Source of the DNA: DASUEB01 sp036275295
GTDB taxonomy: Bacteria; Bacteroidota; Bacteroidia; Flavobacteriales_D; Luteibaculaceae
Reading direction: 5' to 3'
Assembly: GCA_036275295.1 (NCBI GenBank)
Contig: DASUEB010000025.1
Location: 39,150 to 103,149, forward strand
DNA: 64,000 bases
Shown here piece after piece: positions 7,807 through 16,210 of this stretch (positions are counted from its first letter, which is position 1; every line of letters begins with the position of its first letter). The notes beneath the pieces were generated by a model. That model ran no database searches. It worked only from the letters and a program-made list of their open reading frames with translations, and was not told the origin of the DNA. Both the position numbers and the translations under genes were made by a program.

Positions 7807-8733
7807 ATGAAAGCAACTTCTGATTACGACCCCTCCCAACTGGTGCAGGTGGAAGACCTGAGCAAATCGTTTGGGGATTTTAAGGCGGTTGATCGGCTGT
7901 CGTTTCGAGTAGAAAAAGGCGATGTGTACGGCTTTTTGGGGCAAAATGGCGCCGGAAAAAGCACCACCATGCGCATGTTGCTCACCCTGATACGACCCGA
8001 CAACGGGAACATATCGGTTTTTGGCGAGAAACTAGCGCACCACCGGGAGAGCATCCTCGGTCGGGTGGGCGCCATGATTGAAAAACCCGATCTGTACAAA
8101 TACCTCAGCGCATTGGAAAACCTCTCGCTATTTGCCAAACTGAGCGGTTGCCGCCTCAGTAAGGCCGATCTGCTGCGCCAACTGGCTGTGGTAGGACTGG
8201 AAGACCGAGCCAACGACAAAGTAAAGCACTTCTCACAGGGCATGAAGCAGCGTTTGGGCATTGCCATTGCACTGGTGCACAACCCCGAATTGGTCATGCT
8301 CGACGAACCCACCAACGGTCTGGATCCGCAAGGGATTGCCGACATCAGACACTTGATTGGCAATCTGGCGGCCGAGCACAAAAAAACGGTGATTGTATCG
8401 TCGCATTTACTCGGCGAGATTGAACAGGTGGCCACCCGGATCCTGATTATTGATCGCGGTAAAAAAATTGTCGAAGGCACCACGCGCGACTTGCTCGACC
8501 CCACGCAGACCATTATCGAAATTGAAACCGGTGATCTGGCTAAAACCGCCGCCCTATTGGCCAATAGCCGCTTTAACCAAGGCGTCCAGCTCAAAGGGCT
8601 GTCGGTTACCCTAACCCTACCGCCGGGTGAGATACCGGCGTTAAACCGCTTTTTGGTAGACGAACAAGTCGACGTTTATCGGATCGCCCAGCGAAACAGC
8701 CTCGAAAACTATTTTCTCAACCTCACCCGTTAA
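7807..8733 (+). CDS. ABC transporter ATP-binding protein (bacitracin/NatA type)
   Basis: 308 residues. The nucleotide-binding domain fills the first 230: Walker A GQNGAGKST, Q-loop, signature FSQGMKQRL (the usual LSGGQ is here FSQGM, common in the BcrA/CcmA group), Walker B LVMLDEP, D-loop and switch His in VSSHLLGEIEQ. The C-terminal part (about 230-308) resembles the DUF4162-like tail of such proteins. It would energise the permease encoded one base downstream. The start at 7807 gives MKATSDYDPS; an upstream extension has no support. First gene of a three-gene operon. Confidence 0.92.
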   Translation: MKATSDYDPSQLVQVEDLSKSFGDFKAVDRLSFRVEKGDVYGFLGQNGAGKSTTMRMLLTLIRPDNGNISVFGEKLAHHRESILGRVGAMIEKPDLYKYLSALENLSLFAKLSGCRLSKADLLRQLAVVGLEDRANDKVKHFSQGMKQRLGIAIALVHNPELVMLDEPTNGLDPQGIADIRHLIGNLAAEHKKTVIVSSHLLGEIEQVATRILIIDRGKKIVEGTTRDLLDPTQTIIEIETGDLAKTAALLANSRFNQGVQLKGLSVTLTLPPGEIPALNRFLVDEQVDVYRIAQRNSLENYFLNLTR

Positions 8734-8734
8734 C

Positions 8735-9610
8735 ATGTACACCCTATTCAAACTGGAGTTATACAAAATATTCAAGCGGCCCCGCACATTCATCGCTTTT
8801 GGAGCTTTGACTGCATTTGTGGTGGTGCTGCAATTGGGTCTCAAAAGCGATGGCAAGGAGTTTATCGACTTCTTCCTGGGCGACTTGAGCAACACCTTCA
8901 AATTTGAAGGAAATCTGCTGAATGGCTACGCCGTATGTTTTTTCATCCTGCTCTCGCTCATTATCCATATTCCGTTACTTGTAGTACTGATTTCGGGCGA
9001 TATGATCAGCGGAGAGGCCAATATGGGCACCTTGCGCCTGCTGCTGAGCAAACCCATAACCAGAACTCAATTTGTATTGGGAAAATTCGCCGCCACCTTT
9101 GTCTATGTGCTGTGTCTGCTCATTTGGTTTGCGGTACTTGCCTTGGTGCTCAGCGTGTGGATATTTGGCACAGGCGACATCTTGCACATGAAAAACGAGT
9201 ACATCGTGCAGATCAACAGCGGCGACGTGTTATGGCGTTATATACTGGCGTTTTTGTACGCCGCTTTGGCCTTAACCACCATTGCAGCCCTTTCGTTTTT
9301 CATCTCACTTTTTGCCGAAAACTCCATCGGACCTATTGTGGCCACCATGTGTGTCATTATTGTGTCAACCATATTAAACACCCTGAATATCCCCTCCTTT
9401 GTGGCCGTTAAACCCTACCTTTTTACCAGCTACCTAACCGATTGGCGGGGGTTTTTCGACATCGACCTCAATTCGGCTAACGAAGCCATCAAAGGTTCCT
9501 TGGCCAATCCATCCAAAATGATCACCGGAGCCTCAATCCTATTGGGCCATATAGCGGCATTTATCGGATTGAGCATTTATTTCCTCAAGCGCAAAGACAT
9601 ACTCACCTAA
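8735..9610 (+). CDS. ABC-2 type transporter permease
   Basis: 291 residues with about six membrane spans. The N-terminal segment MYTLFKLELYKIFKRPRTF is a typical ABC-2 permease start, and SGDMISGEANMGTLRLLLSKPITRTQFVLGK is the conserved cytoplasmic coupling region between spans 2 and 3. It begins one base after the stop of the ATPase gene, so the two form one transporter. Substrate unknown; ABC-2 pairs of this class often give resistance or move lipids and peptides. Confidence 0.9.
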   Translation: MYTLFKLELYKIFKRPRTFIAFGALTAFVVVLQLGLKSDGKEFIDFFLGDLSNTFKFEGNLLNGYAVCFFILLSLIIHIPLLVVLISGDMISGEANMGTLRLLLSKPITRTQFVLGKFAATFVYVLCLLIWFAVLALVLSVWIFGTGDILHMKNEYIVQINSGDVLWRYILAFLYAALALTTIAALSFFISLFAENSIGPIVATMCVIIVSTILNTLNIPSFVAVKPYLFTSYLTDWRGFFDIDLNSANEAIKGSLANPSKMITGASILLGHIAAFIGLSIYFLKRKDILT

Positions 9611-9623
9611 TTACGGGCTACTC

Positions 9624-10328
9624 ATGAACATACGCATACTTTCCATAACCGCTGTTTTTTGGCTCGCAGGCCAATTCCACGCCTATGCTACCGACCCCAC
9701 CGCAACCGTTGAAAAACTGAAATCAAAATTGCTCAAGGTAAAAGACTACACCGCCGACGCCACCTTAAAAACAGACATTCTGTTTATTAAAGCGCCGGTG
9801 AGCAATGTAAAGGTGTATTACAAGTTGCCTAATCGGATCAAAATATACAATCAGAAAGGTTTATCCATCCTGCCCAAGGGCGGTATTGCGTATAACAACG
9901 CGACCTTGCTGGGCATTAAAGACTACGACGCCATCGATGGCGGCCAGGTCATGATTGGCAAAACCAAGACCACCCGTATCAGGGTGCTGCCCCGCGAAAT
10001 CAATACCGATATTGCGGTAATGGACCTCTACGTAGACGAGGCCAATTTGCTCTTGTTAAAAGCCACCATCACGTCGAAAGAGATGGGTAGCTTCGATATT
10101 GAAATGCAATACGGAAAGTGGGCCAACATGGGATTGCCCGACAAAACCACCTTTGTGTTTAACGTAAAGGATTACAAGATGCCCAAGAGCATTACGCTCG
10201 ATTTTGACGAGAGCACCCAGCCGAAAAAAGGAACGACACCCAAGAACGGTCGCGGCCGCATTGAGCTCATATACCGCAATTACACCGTTAACCAAGGCAT
10301 CAACGACAAAATTTTTGAGGGGAAGTGA
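9624..10328 (+). CDS. LolA-like outer-membrane lipoprotein-sorting protein
   Basis: 234 residues with a signal peptide (about 1-22, ending AYA-TDPT). The mature part follows the LolA/LolB half-barrel pattern: an opening helix ATVEKLKSKLLKVKDYTADATLKTD, then strands including VKVYYKLPNRIKIY and DLYVDEANLLLLKATI. COG2834-type proteins bind acyl chains in the periplasm. It is 13 bp after the ABC permease, which suggests a joint role, for instance handling a lipidic substrate of the transporter (inference). Confidence 0.75.
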   Translation: MNIRILSITAVFWLAGQFHAYATDPTATVEKLKSKLLKVKDYTADATLKTDILFIKAPVSNVKVYYKLPNRIKIYNQKGLSILPKGGIAYNNATLLGIKDYDAIDGGQVMIGKTKTTRIRVLPREINTDIAVMDLYVDEANLLLLKATITSKEMGSFDIEMQYGKWANMGLPDKTTFVFNVKDYKMPKSITLDFDESTQPKKGTTPKNGRGRIELIYRNYTVNQGINDKIFEGK

Positions 10329-10557
10329 ATCAAAAATTGCACGATAACCGCCCTACAACTTGTGCCACATTAATGCATTTGGGGAAAATGGTAATCGGCG
10401 CTTATTACGTCGCGCCAACACCCAACGATCTAATAGCAAATCGCTGTTACCTCCTTGACATGCGATGTGGCAAGGGAGTGCTTTAGAATACGGAAAGCAA
10501 GCCGATTGGACTTCGCTGAACCTTGTGTTTCAGGATAAAATACGCTAGTGTTTTGGC

Positions 10558-11673
10558 TCACCCCGCCATGCCTAACTTGCGCAGCATGCGCACGTGGGCT
10601 ATAAATGCCGTGCTGTAGCGCTCTGAAACGTTGTATTTGACCCCAAATTTACGGGCTGTTTCCTCTACTATGGGCGCAATAGCGGGTAGGTGAACGTGAC
10701 AAATGTTGGTGAACAGGTGGTGTTCAATTTGAAAATTGAGCGCTCCCATCCACCACGTGAGCAATTTGTTTCTCGGACTGAAATTGCTGGTATTTTCTAC
10801 CTCGTGAATGGCCCATGCATTTTCCATAACCCGTTTGCCATCTTGCTCAACCGGAGCAACAAACGTAGACTCTTCTACGATATGAGCGGGCTGAAAAATA
10901 CACGACAATACCAAGCCCGCAATGGCGTGCATCAGTACAAAACCCAAAATGACTTGCCCCCAAGTAAATCCGCTGAATAAAATAGGGATTACCAAGATGT
11001 ACGTGTAGTAAAACGCTTTTACAGCGGTCATTTGCAACAGCGCTCCTCCTAAGCTAAAACCTTGTTTTTTGAGCAAATTGGCTTTGTGGTAGCGCAGTAC
11101 CGATAGAAAATCCTTGCCGGTCATCCAGAACAAGGTCATGATCATGTAGAAAAACCACACATAAAGGTGTTGAAAGCGGTGGTGCCAGTAGCGTTTTTGA
11201 TGGGGTGAGAAACGCATCAAGAAAAAGGTTTCAATATCTTCATCTAGGCCGCTGATGTTGGTGAATGTGTGGTGTAACACGTTGTGCTGAATGCGCCAAT
11301 TAACGCCACTTCCGCCAATCAGACCCAGCACCGCACCCATCAGACGGTTCACTCGTTTGTTGCGCGAATAGGTTCCGTGCTGAGCATCGTGCATCACCGA
11401 GGTGCCAATTCCAATCATACCCAAGGCTGAAACAACCCAACAAGCGAAAAAGAGCCAAGGCTCACCGGCCGTTAGACCTGTGCTGATCACCACCAACGGA
11501 ACCACAAAAAGGGATATCATGATGGTTGTTTTGGTCCACATCCGAGCGTCGGCATATGGAGAAATATCGATTTCTTTAAAATAAGCTTTCACGCGTGCGG
11601 TTACTTCCTCGTAAAAGAGTTGCTGCTGCTGTGCGGGCGAAAATCGCACCGTTTGTAATGGCTTTTTTGTCAT
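10558..11673 (-). CDS. Membrane fatty acid desaturase (acyl-lipid/acyl-CoA type, COG3239)
   Basis: 371 residues. The three histidine boxes that bind the di-iron centre are present: HDAQH (95-99), HNVLHH (130-135) and QIEHH (315-319). The QxxHH form of the third box is typical of front-end (delta-5/6-like) desaturases, although the cytochrome b5 domain of eukaryotic relatives is absent, as in bacterial members. Four hydrophobic spans lie between the boxes (about 50-95 and 210-255). It inserts a double bond into membrane acyl chains using oxygen and electrons from ferredoxin or similar. A promoter lies about 200 nt upstream, leaving a long leader, and two cold-shock genes follow upstream, which fits a cold-response setting (inference). 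Confidence 0.93.
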   Translation of the reverse strand: MTKKPLQTVRFSPAQQQQLFYEEVTARVKAYFKEIDISPYADARMWTKTTIMISLFVVPLVVISTGLTAGEPWLFFACWVVSALGMIGIGTSVMHDAQHGTYSRNKRVNRLMGAVLGLIGGSGVNWRIQHNVLHHTFTNISGLDEDIETFFLMRFSPHQKRYWHHRFQHLYVWFFYMIMTLFWMTGKDFLSVLRYHKANLLKKQGFSLGGALLQMTAVKAFYYTYILVIPILFSGFTWGQVILGFVLMHAIAGLVLSCIFQPAHIVEESTFVAPVEQDGKRVMENAWAIHEVENTSNFSPRNKLLTWWMGALNFQIEHHLFTNICHVHLPAIAPIVEETARKFGVKYNVSERYSTAFIAHVRMLRKLGMAG

Positions 11674-11873
11674 ACGAATTCAAACTATTGATTACTGCTC
11701 TTCAGGGCAGGACTCTACTGATGTATCGCCTTATTTACATTGAGGCATCGAGGAAATGAAGTAACTGGGAAACGCTTAGTCGATACGGAAGTTCGACCGA
11801 GGTGAGAAACACATCACCAACTCAGAAGAGTTAAACACTAGAAAAACACCAATCAATAAAAATACTTTATTCG

Positions 11874-11902
11874 CAAATATAAGGGGTTTGCGGTTTACTC
11901 AA
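11874..11902 (-). promoter_or_regulatory. Promoter of the desaturase gene
   Basis: Minus strand TTG (11902-11900), 18 nt, then TATATTTG (11881-11874). This fits the Bacteroidota promoter and leaves a leader of about 195 nt. Confidence 0.6.
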
Positions 11903-11970
11903 CGACAGTGACCGATTATATGCGTTGGTAAAATTGGATGCCTAGCTAAACCCAAAGGGATTGGCAAAAA

Positions 11971-11994
11971 AAATCCCGCTCGAAGGCGGGATTT
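11971..11994 (-). terminator. Intrinsic terminator of the cold-shock gene
   Basis: AAATCCCGC and GCGGGATTT form a perfect 9-bp stem with a 6-nt loop; on the minus strand the stem runs into eight T. It lies 28 nt beyond the stop of the gene ending at 12022. Confidence 0.85.
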
Positions 11995-12021
11995 ACACGA
12001 TTACCCAAAGGGCGTTTTTGC

Positions 12022-12216
12022 TTACTGAACTTTGCGTACGTTAACAGCGTTGAGGCCTTTTGGGCTTCTCTCCACTTCGTAGGTTACGCGATCGTTGTCT
12101 CTAACGTTTGTCTTTAGACCGGTGGTATGAACAAAAACATCTCCGCTTCCATCAGCTGGAGTGATAAATCCAAAACCTTTTACTTCGTTAAAGAACTTTA
12201 CTGTACCTTCTTGCAT
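12022..12216 (-). CDS. Cold-shock protein, CspA family
   Basis: 64 residues, a complete single cold-shock domain. RNP1 KGFGFIT and RNP2 DVFVHT are present; the start MQEGTVKFFNEVKGFGF is canonical. It binds single-stranded RNA or DNA and is likely an RNA chaperone. It follows the larger cold-shock-domain gene by 27 bp and ends at a strong terminator. Confidence 0.95.
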   Translation of the reverse strand: MQEGTVKFFNEVKGFGFITPADGSGDVFVHTTGLKTNVRDNDRVTYEVERSPKGLNAVNVRKVQ

Positions 12217-12243
12217 TGTATTGATTGTTTGTTGTTTACTGTG

Positions 12244-12669
12244 TTATATTTTCCGAACTTGAACGGCAATGAAACCTTTTCCGGTGGTTTTCTTTTCGAA
12301 ACTCACTTGGTCTCTTACGTTGATTACTCCTATCAACTGATTCAATTGTACCATGATCGATGATCGGGAGCTCTTCTCGGTGATGTAGCCAATTCCTTTA
12401 TCCTTGAAAACAAGAGAAAGGGTTCCGGTGGAGGTCTTTTTCTGATCGTTAGTACGGCTGTAGTTGATGGTGTCCGATTGCGGCGAATGCGCCTGTTTCA
12501 AAGGGGGAACATCTGTAATTCGGCCCATTTCATCGACGTAGGCAAACATATCTTCTACCGATTTGCCCTTGTCGTTATTCGATTTTCGGTCGAGGCGCTT
12601 TTCTGCCTTTTCCTTTTTTTTCCGAGCCCGTTTTTTCTCTAGCTCCTGCTTTGCATAGGTTGCACCCAT
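12244..12669 (-). CDS. Cold-shock-domain protein with basic N-terminal extension
   Basis: 141 residues. The first ~35 are highly charged (KQELEKKRARKKKEKAEKRL), likely helical and nucleic-acid binding. Residues 80-141 form a divergent cold-shock domain: GTLSLVFKDKGIGYITEKSSRSSIMVQ keeps the strand pattern, but the aromatic RNP1 FGFI is replaced by IGYI and the RNP2 DVFVH by SIMVQ. This two-part layout recurs in Bacteroidota. A promoter about 165 nt upstream gives the gene pair a long leader, which is common for cold-inducible genes. Confidence 0.85.
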   Translation of the reverse strand: MGATYAKQELEKKRARKKKEKAEKRLDRKSNNDKGKSVEDMFAYVDEMGRITDVPPLKQAHSPQSDTINYSRTNDQKKTSTGTLSLVFKDKGIGYITEKSSRSSIMVQLNQLIGVINVRDQVSFEKKTTGKGFIAVQVRKI

Positions 12670-12979
12670 TCAGTATTCCTTAGGTTGGGGTCGCTAACAA
12701 CACCTCGTGTGGAGCCAGCATTCCATTAGGTGGCTGAATGAGCAAGACTGAATTAGGAAAGATGAGAGTAATGCGCAAATACGCTCTATCAAAACCAGGC
12801 CAGAATAGGCAGAGGCAGAAACCAAATAGATGACAAAGGTACGACAATTTTCATACCTCCAACAAAATCAAGCAATTATTTACGAGAGAGCTCCTAAATC
12901 GAGTCGTAAATTCACCCAGTTCCCGTAAATTATCAGCACAAGTATTCCTCCCCTCCGCCATGAGTTGGGTGCATCCAAA
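12670..12979. other. Intergenic region upstream of the cold-shock pair
   Basis: About 310 bp containing the promoter at 12834-12862 and a long leader. No gene or clear riboswitch structure was recognised. Confidence 0.4.
12834..12862 (-). promoter_or_regulatory. Promoter of the cold-shock gene pair
   Basis: Minus strand TTG (12862-12860), 18 nt, TACCTTTG (12841-12834), a very good match. The leader to the ATG at 12669 would be about 160 nt. Confidence 0.65.
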
Positions 12980-13939
12980 TCACTGAATCAGATACAAATA
13001 AAGCGGCATGCCCAAGGTGATGTTAAACGGAAAGGTCACCGCTAAGGCCATGGGAATATACAAGCTCGGATTGGCTTTAGGAGCCACCCATTTCATGGTG
13101 GCCGGCACAGCGATGTATGAAGCACTGGCAGCCAACATGGCAAACAACAAACGCTCTCCTTCAACATCTGTCACCCACGCACTCAAATAGGCCGTAACAC
13201 AGCCATTAAGCACCGGAACCCCTATGGCAAACAAGGTGGCAAACCAGCCATTCTCGAAAAAAGTGCCCAACCGTCTACCGCTGTTGATGCCCATATCCAA
13301 CAAAAACAGCACCAAAAAACCCTTGAATAAATCGGTTGTAAAGGGCCGGATGCCCTCAGCCTGGGTGTCGGTTGCCAAGTAACCTATCAGCAAACTCCCG
13401 AGAATCATCAATACACTTCCGTTGGTCAAGGCGTGTTTTACCACACTCCAGCACGGCACGTTGGCCTGACTTTCGCCTTGCCCAAACCACGCCATCAACA
13501 AAACACCCACAACAATTGCCGGGGCTTCCATCACCGACATCACGGCCACCATATGTCCGCCAAAGGGCAATTGCATCATCTCCAGAAACGAAACCGCTGT
13601 AACAAAAGTCACTGCACTCACCGAACCATACGAAGCGGCAATAGCTCCTGCATTATAGGCGCCGAAACGCCCCAACAGAAGCGTGAAGCAATAGATTGGA
13701 ACCACCACCGACAAGCCAATCCCAAACAGCAAAGCCCATATGATCTGAGGCGTTATGGAACTGTGCGAGAGCTCCTGTCCCCCTTTAAATCCAATGGAAA
13801 AGAGCAGATATAAGGTAATGAACTTCGATGAATTAGCCGGAATTTTTAAATCGCTTTTGACCCATACGGCAAACATGCCCAAGAAAAAAAACAACAATGC
13901 CGGATTCCGCAGGTTGTCGAATAAAAAGTCCAATCCCAT
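12980..13939 (-). CDS. Sodium-dependent bicarbonate transporter family permease (SbtA-like)
   Basis: 319 residues, ten hydrophobic spans in two halves, matching the SbtA superfamily (DUF897). Characteristic segments: LLFSIGFKGGQEL near 50, AASYGSVSAVTFVTA near 102 and LLAASASYIAVPATMKWVAPKANPSLYIP near the end. In cyanobacteria SbtA takes up bicarbonate with Na+; in heterotrophs the substrate is not settled but may supply bicarbonate to carboxylases. The ATG follows the stop of a 101-residue gene by one base. The usual PII-like partner SbtB is not recognised beside it. Confidence 0.85.
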   Translation of the reverse strand: MGLDFLFDNLRNPALLFFFLGMFAVWVKSDLKIPANSSKFITLYLLFSIGFKGGQELSHSSITPQIIWALLFGIGLSVVVPIYCFTLLLGRFGAYNAGAIAASYGSVSAVTFVTAVSFLEMMQLPFGGHMVAVMSVMEAPAIVVGVLLMAWFGQGESQANVPCWSVVKHALTNGSVLMILGSLLIGYLATDTQAEGIRPFTTDLFKGFLVLFLLDMGINSGRRLGTFFENGWFATLFAIGVPVLNGCVTAYLSAWVTDVEGERLLFAMLAASASYIAVPATMKWVAPKANPSLYIPMALAVTFPFNITLGMPLYLYLIQ

Positions 13940-13940
13940 A

Positions 13941-14246
13941 TCAAGCCACTTTCAATTCGTTGGTGCGGCCAAGCTCAATCGAGCCTTTTACCTCGTATTG
14001 CCCCGGGCCCTTTTCAAACGACTTGATCAGATCGGCCAACTGATCGCGCTGCTGGCGCAAGGCCCCGATGCGTTCTTCGATGTCGGTTAGTTTTTCTTGG
14101 TGACTGGCCTCCCACATGGCAATGAGCTTGCGCTGCTCTTGCAAGATGAGAAAGTCTAACAATCCCCTAACAAAGGCTTGAGCCTGTGCGGCAGTGAGTA
14201 CCCCACTCTGAAGTTCAATCGATGTATACCTTGATGTTGTTTTCAT
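13941..14246 (-). CDS. Small coiled-coil protein encoded before the SbtA-like permease
   Basis: 101 residues, no signal peptide. Residues 22-80 form one or two long helices with heptad-like spacing (LLDFLILQEQRKLIAMWEA, then IEERIGALRQQRDQLADLI). It is not similar by eye to SbtB or other PII proteins. The stop is one base before the permease ATG, so the two are surely cotranscribed; a regulatory or scaffolding role for the permease is inference only. Confidence 0.65.
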   Translation of the reverse strand: MKTTSRYTSIELQSGVLTAAQAQAFVRGLLDFLILQEQRKLIAMWEASHQEKLTDIEERIGALRQQRDQLADLIKSFEKGPGQYEVKGSIELGRTNELKVA

Positions 14247-14469
14247 GATGAATTGATTTTTATGATTGTATATAAGCCCTAATCACCGGCTAGACAACGC
14301 TTAGGCTCTGGTTTTAGAAAGGCAGGCTCGGGCACTCGGCAAGGACTCCCCTTATTGATGAGTGCAAACCGCGGGGAGCATACCTTTCGCTCACCAAGCT
14401 GCTGTATTTTCGCGAAAAGCGCCCTTTACCTCGTGCCGCGAGCCTTAATGGATTTTGTATGTCGATACC

Positions 14470-15930
14470 TTATTGACCCTGTCCCAAGGAGTATCCCTTT
14501 ACCCCATCAAATTCGTAGAGATTTTCGGTTTTGATCACCTCACAACCAGCCAGAATGGCTTGTTGCACCGCAGCTGGCACATCTAAACGATCTACTTCAC
14601 CTGCCTTGGCCTCCAACCTACAGCGCCAATGATCGGTACAAAACGTCTCTTCAAATCTCCCCGGCCATACTTTCACACCCCGGTTGGTGATCATGGTCAA
14701 CTCGAGGCTTGGATGTACATGGGCCACGCGCTCAGCCAGTTCGTTCGGATCAACGCCCCGCCAGTCGAGAAAAAGATCAACCCCTCTGAGCAATTTGCGC
14801 GCCGGTTCTTTCCTGATGTAGGGTTTGAGTTGAAGCGATTCACCTGACTTGGCCTTGGCCAACTTAAACTTCGACGATCGCTTGCCCAAGTTAGCGATGA
14901 CCCGTTGCGCAAATGCCTGTGTACCCACCTGCATCACCGAGGTATTTTTCTCAAAAATATCAGCCGTATGATAGCCCTCCTCTAAGGTGTAAGCCCATGC
15001 CTGAAAGATTCGATCGGCATAGGTGGGGAGTTGCAAGTATTGCAGCATTTGAACCGCAGCTTGCAGCAATCCCGATGGATTGGCGAGGTCGCGACCGGCA
15101 ATGTCGGGCGCTGAACCGTGAATCGCTTCAAACAAGGCGCCGTGATCGCCTACGTTACCAGAACCCGCCAAACCGACAGAACCCGACAACTGGGCGGTTA
15201 CATCCGAAACGATATCCCCGTACAAGTTGGGCAATACGATGACATCAAAATCGCTCGGCGAATCTGCTAATCGGGCAATCCCGATATCGACGATGAAATT
15301 GGTCGATTCAATTTGCGGATATTCGGCTGCAATTTCCTGAAACACCTGATAAAAAAGGCCATCGGTTTGTTTCATGATATTGTCTTTGACAAAACAACTG
15401 ACCTTTTTTCGACCGTATACGCGAGCGTATTCAAATGCAAATCGGATGATCCGCTCGCAGCCCGGGCGCGTAATGAGCTTGAGGCATTGCACAACCTCAT
15501 CGGTTTGGCGATGTTCAATGCCCGCATAAACATCTTCTTCGTTCTCTCGGATCACCACTACATCCATGTTGGGGTGCTTGGTAGCCACATAGGGCGCATA
15601 ACTCACGCACGGCCGAATATTGGAGTACAAACCGAGGGCCTTGCGCATGGTGACATTCAAGCTCTTGTAGCCCCCGCCGCGGGGTGTTGTAATAGGACCT
15701 TTGAGCAGCACCTTGTTTCGGCGGATAATTTCCCACGCCCCGTCATCAATTCCACTGGAATGCCCAGCCAAGTATAGGCGCTCTCCCAACACCACCTCCT
15801 CAAATTGGAGGGGAACCTCAGCTGCATGCAAGATGTTGAGCACTGCCTGCGTAATCTCGGGCCCAATTCCATCGCCGTATGCCACCGCCACGGAGTGCTT
15901 AAATCCGTCTCGCTTTTTTGTCTTTTCCAT
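14470..15930 (-). CDS. icd: NADP-dependent isocitrate dehydrogenase (Thermus/alpha-proteobacterial type)
   Basis: 486 residues. Residues 1-340 are a beta-decarboxylating dehydrogenase: GDGIGPEIT near 20, the substrate loop SLNVTMRKALGLYSNIRPC, the catalytic region VVVIRENEEDVYAGIEH, and the signature NLYGDIVSDVTAQLSGSVGLAGSGN near 255. The C-terminal ~140 residues form the extra domain seen in the long Icd class (Thermus, Rickettsia). It oxidises isocitrate to 2-oxoglutarate in the TCA cycle, cytoplasm. It stands alone, preceded by a very AT-rich stretch. Confidence 0.95.
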   Translation of the reverse strand: MEKTKKRDGFKHSVAVAYGDGIGPEITQAVLNILHAAEVPLQFEEVVLGERLYLAGHSSGIDDGAWEIIRRNKVLLKGPITTPRGGGYKSLNVTMRKALGLYSNIRPCVSYAPYVATKHPNMDVVVIRENEEDVYAGIEHRQTDEVVQCLKLITRPGCERIIRFAFEYARVYGRKKVSCFVKDNIMKQTDGLFYQVFQEIAAEYPQIESTNFIVDIGIARLADSPSDFDVIVLPNLYGDIVSDVTAQLSGSVGLAGSGNVGDHGALFEAIHGSAPDIAGRDLANPSGLLQAAVQMLQYLQLPTYADRIFQAWAYTLEEGYHTADIFEKNTSVMQVGTQAFAQRVIANLGKRSSKFKLAKAKSGESLQLKPYIRKEPARKLLRGVDLFLDWRGVDPNELAERVAHVHPSLELTMITNRGVKVWPGRFEETFCTDHWRCRLEAKAGEVDRLDVPAAVQQAILAGCEVIKTENLYEFDGVKGYSLGQGQ

Positions 15931-15965
15931 ATTCAGATTGAATTTGTTTCGACAAAGGTCAGGCG

Positions 15966-16025
15966 AATGATTTATAAATTTTTATTTATAGTTTTTATTA
16001 TAATAATATACTAAAATTTATAACA
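15966..16025. other. Very AT-rich upstream segment
   Basis: About 60 bp almost free of G and C, upstream of icd (minus) and of the orphan gene at 16211 (plus). It may be an UP-like element or the edge of inserted DNA; no consensus promoter was confirmed (GACCTTTG, one mismatch from TAnnTTTG, occurs on the minus strand just right of the icd start). Confidence 0.4.
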
Positions 16026-16210
16026 TAGCGCAAATGCCGAATTTGGCTACGGAATGGGAACCACATCACGATGGGTAAAAGCGGTTTGCTGAGGGGATTT
16101 GGATTAATTCCCTTGAGGAGATTAGGCGAAGGCAACCTGGGGTTTTTCTGCGCATCGTGCATTTGAACAACCCGGGTGAATTAAGTAATTTAGAGCAGCA
16201 AATCCCTGTT

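Larger units (their letters stand above)
11674..12021. other. Intergenic region, desaturase to cold-shock gene
   Basis: About 350 bp holding the desaturase promoter (11874-11902), its long leader and the terminator of the cold-shock gene (11971-11994). No gene is seen. Confidence 0.5.
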
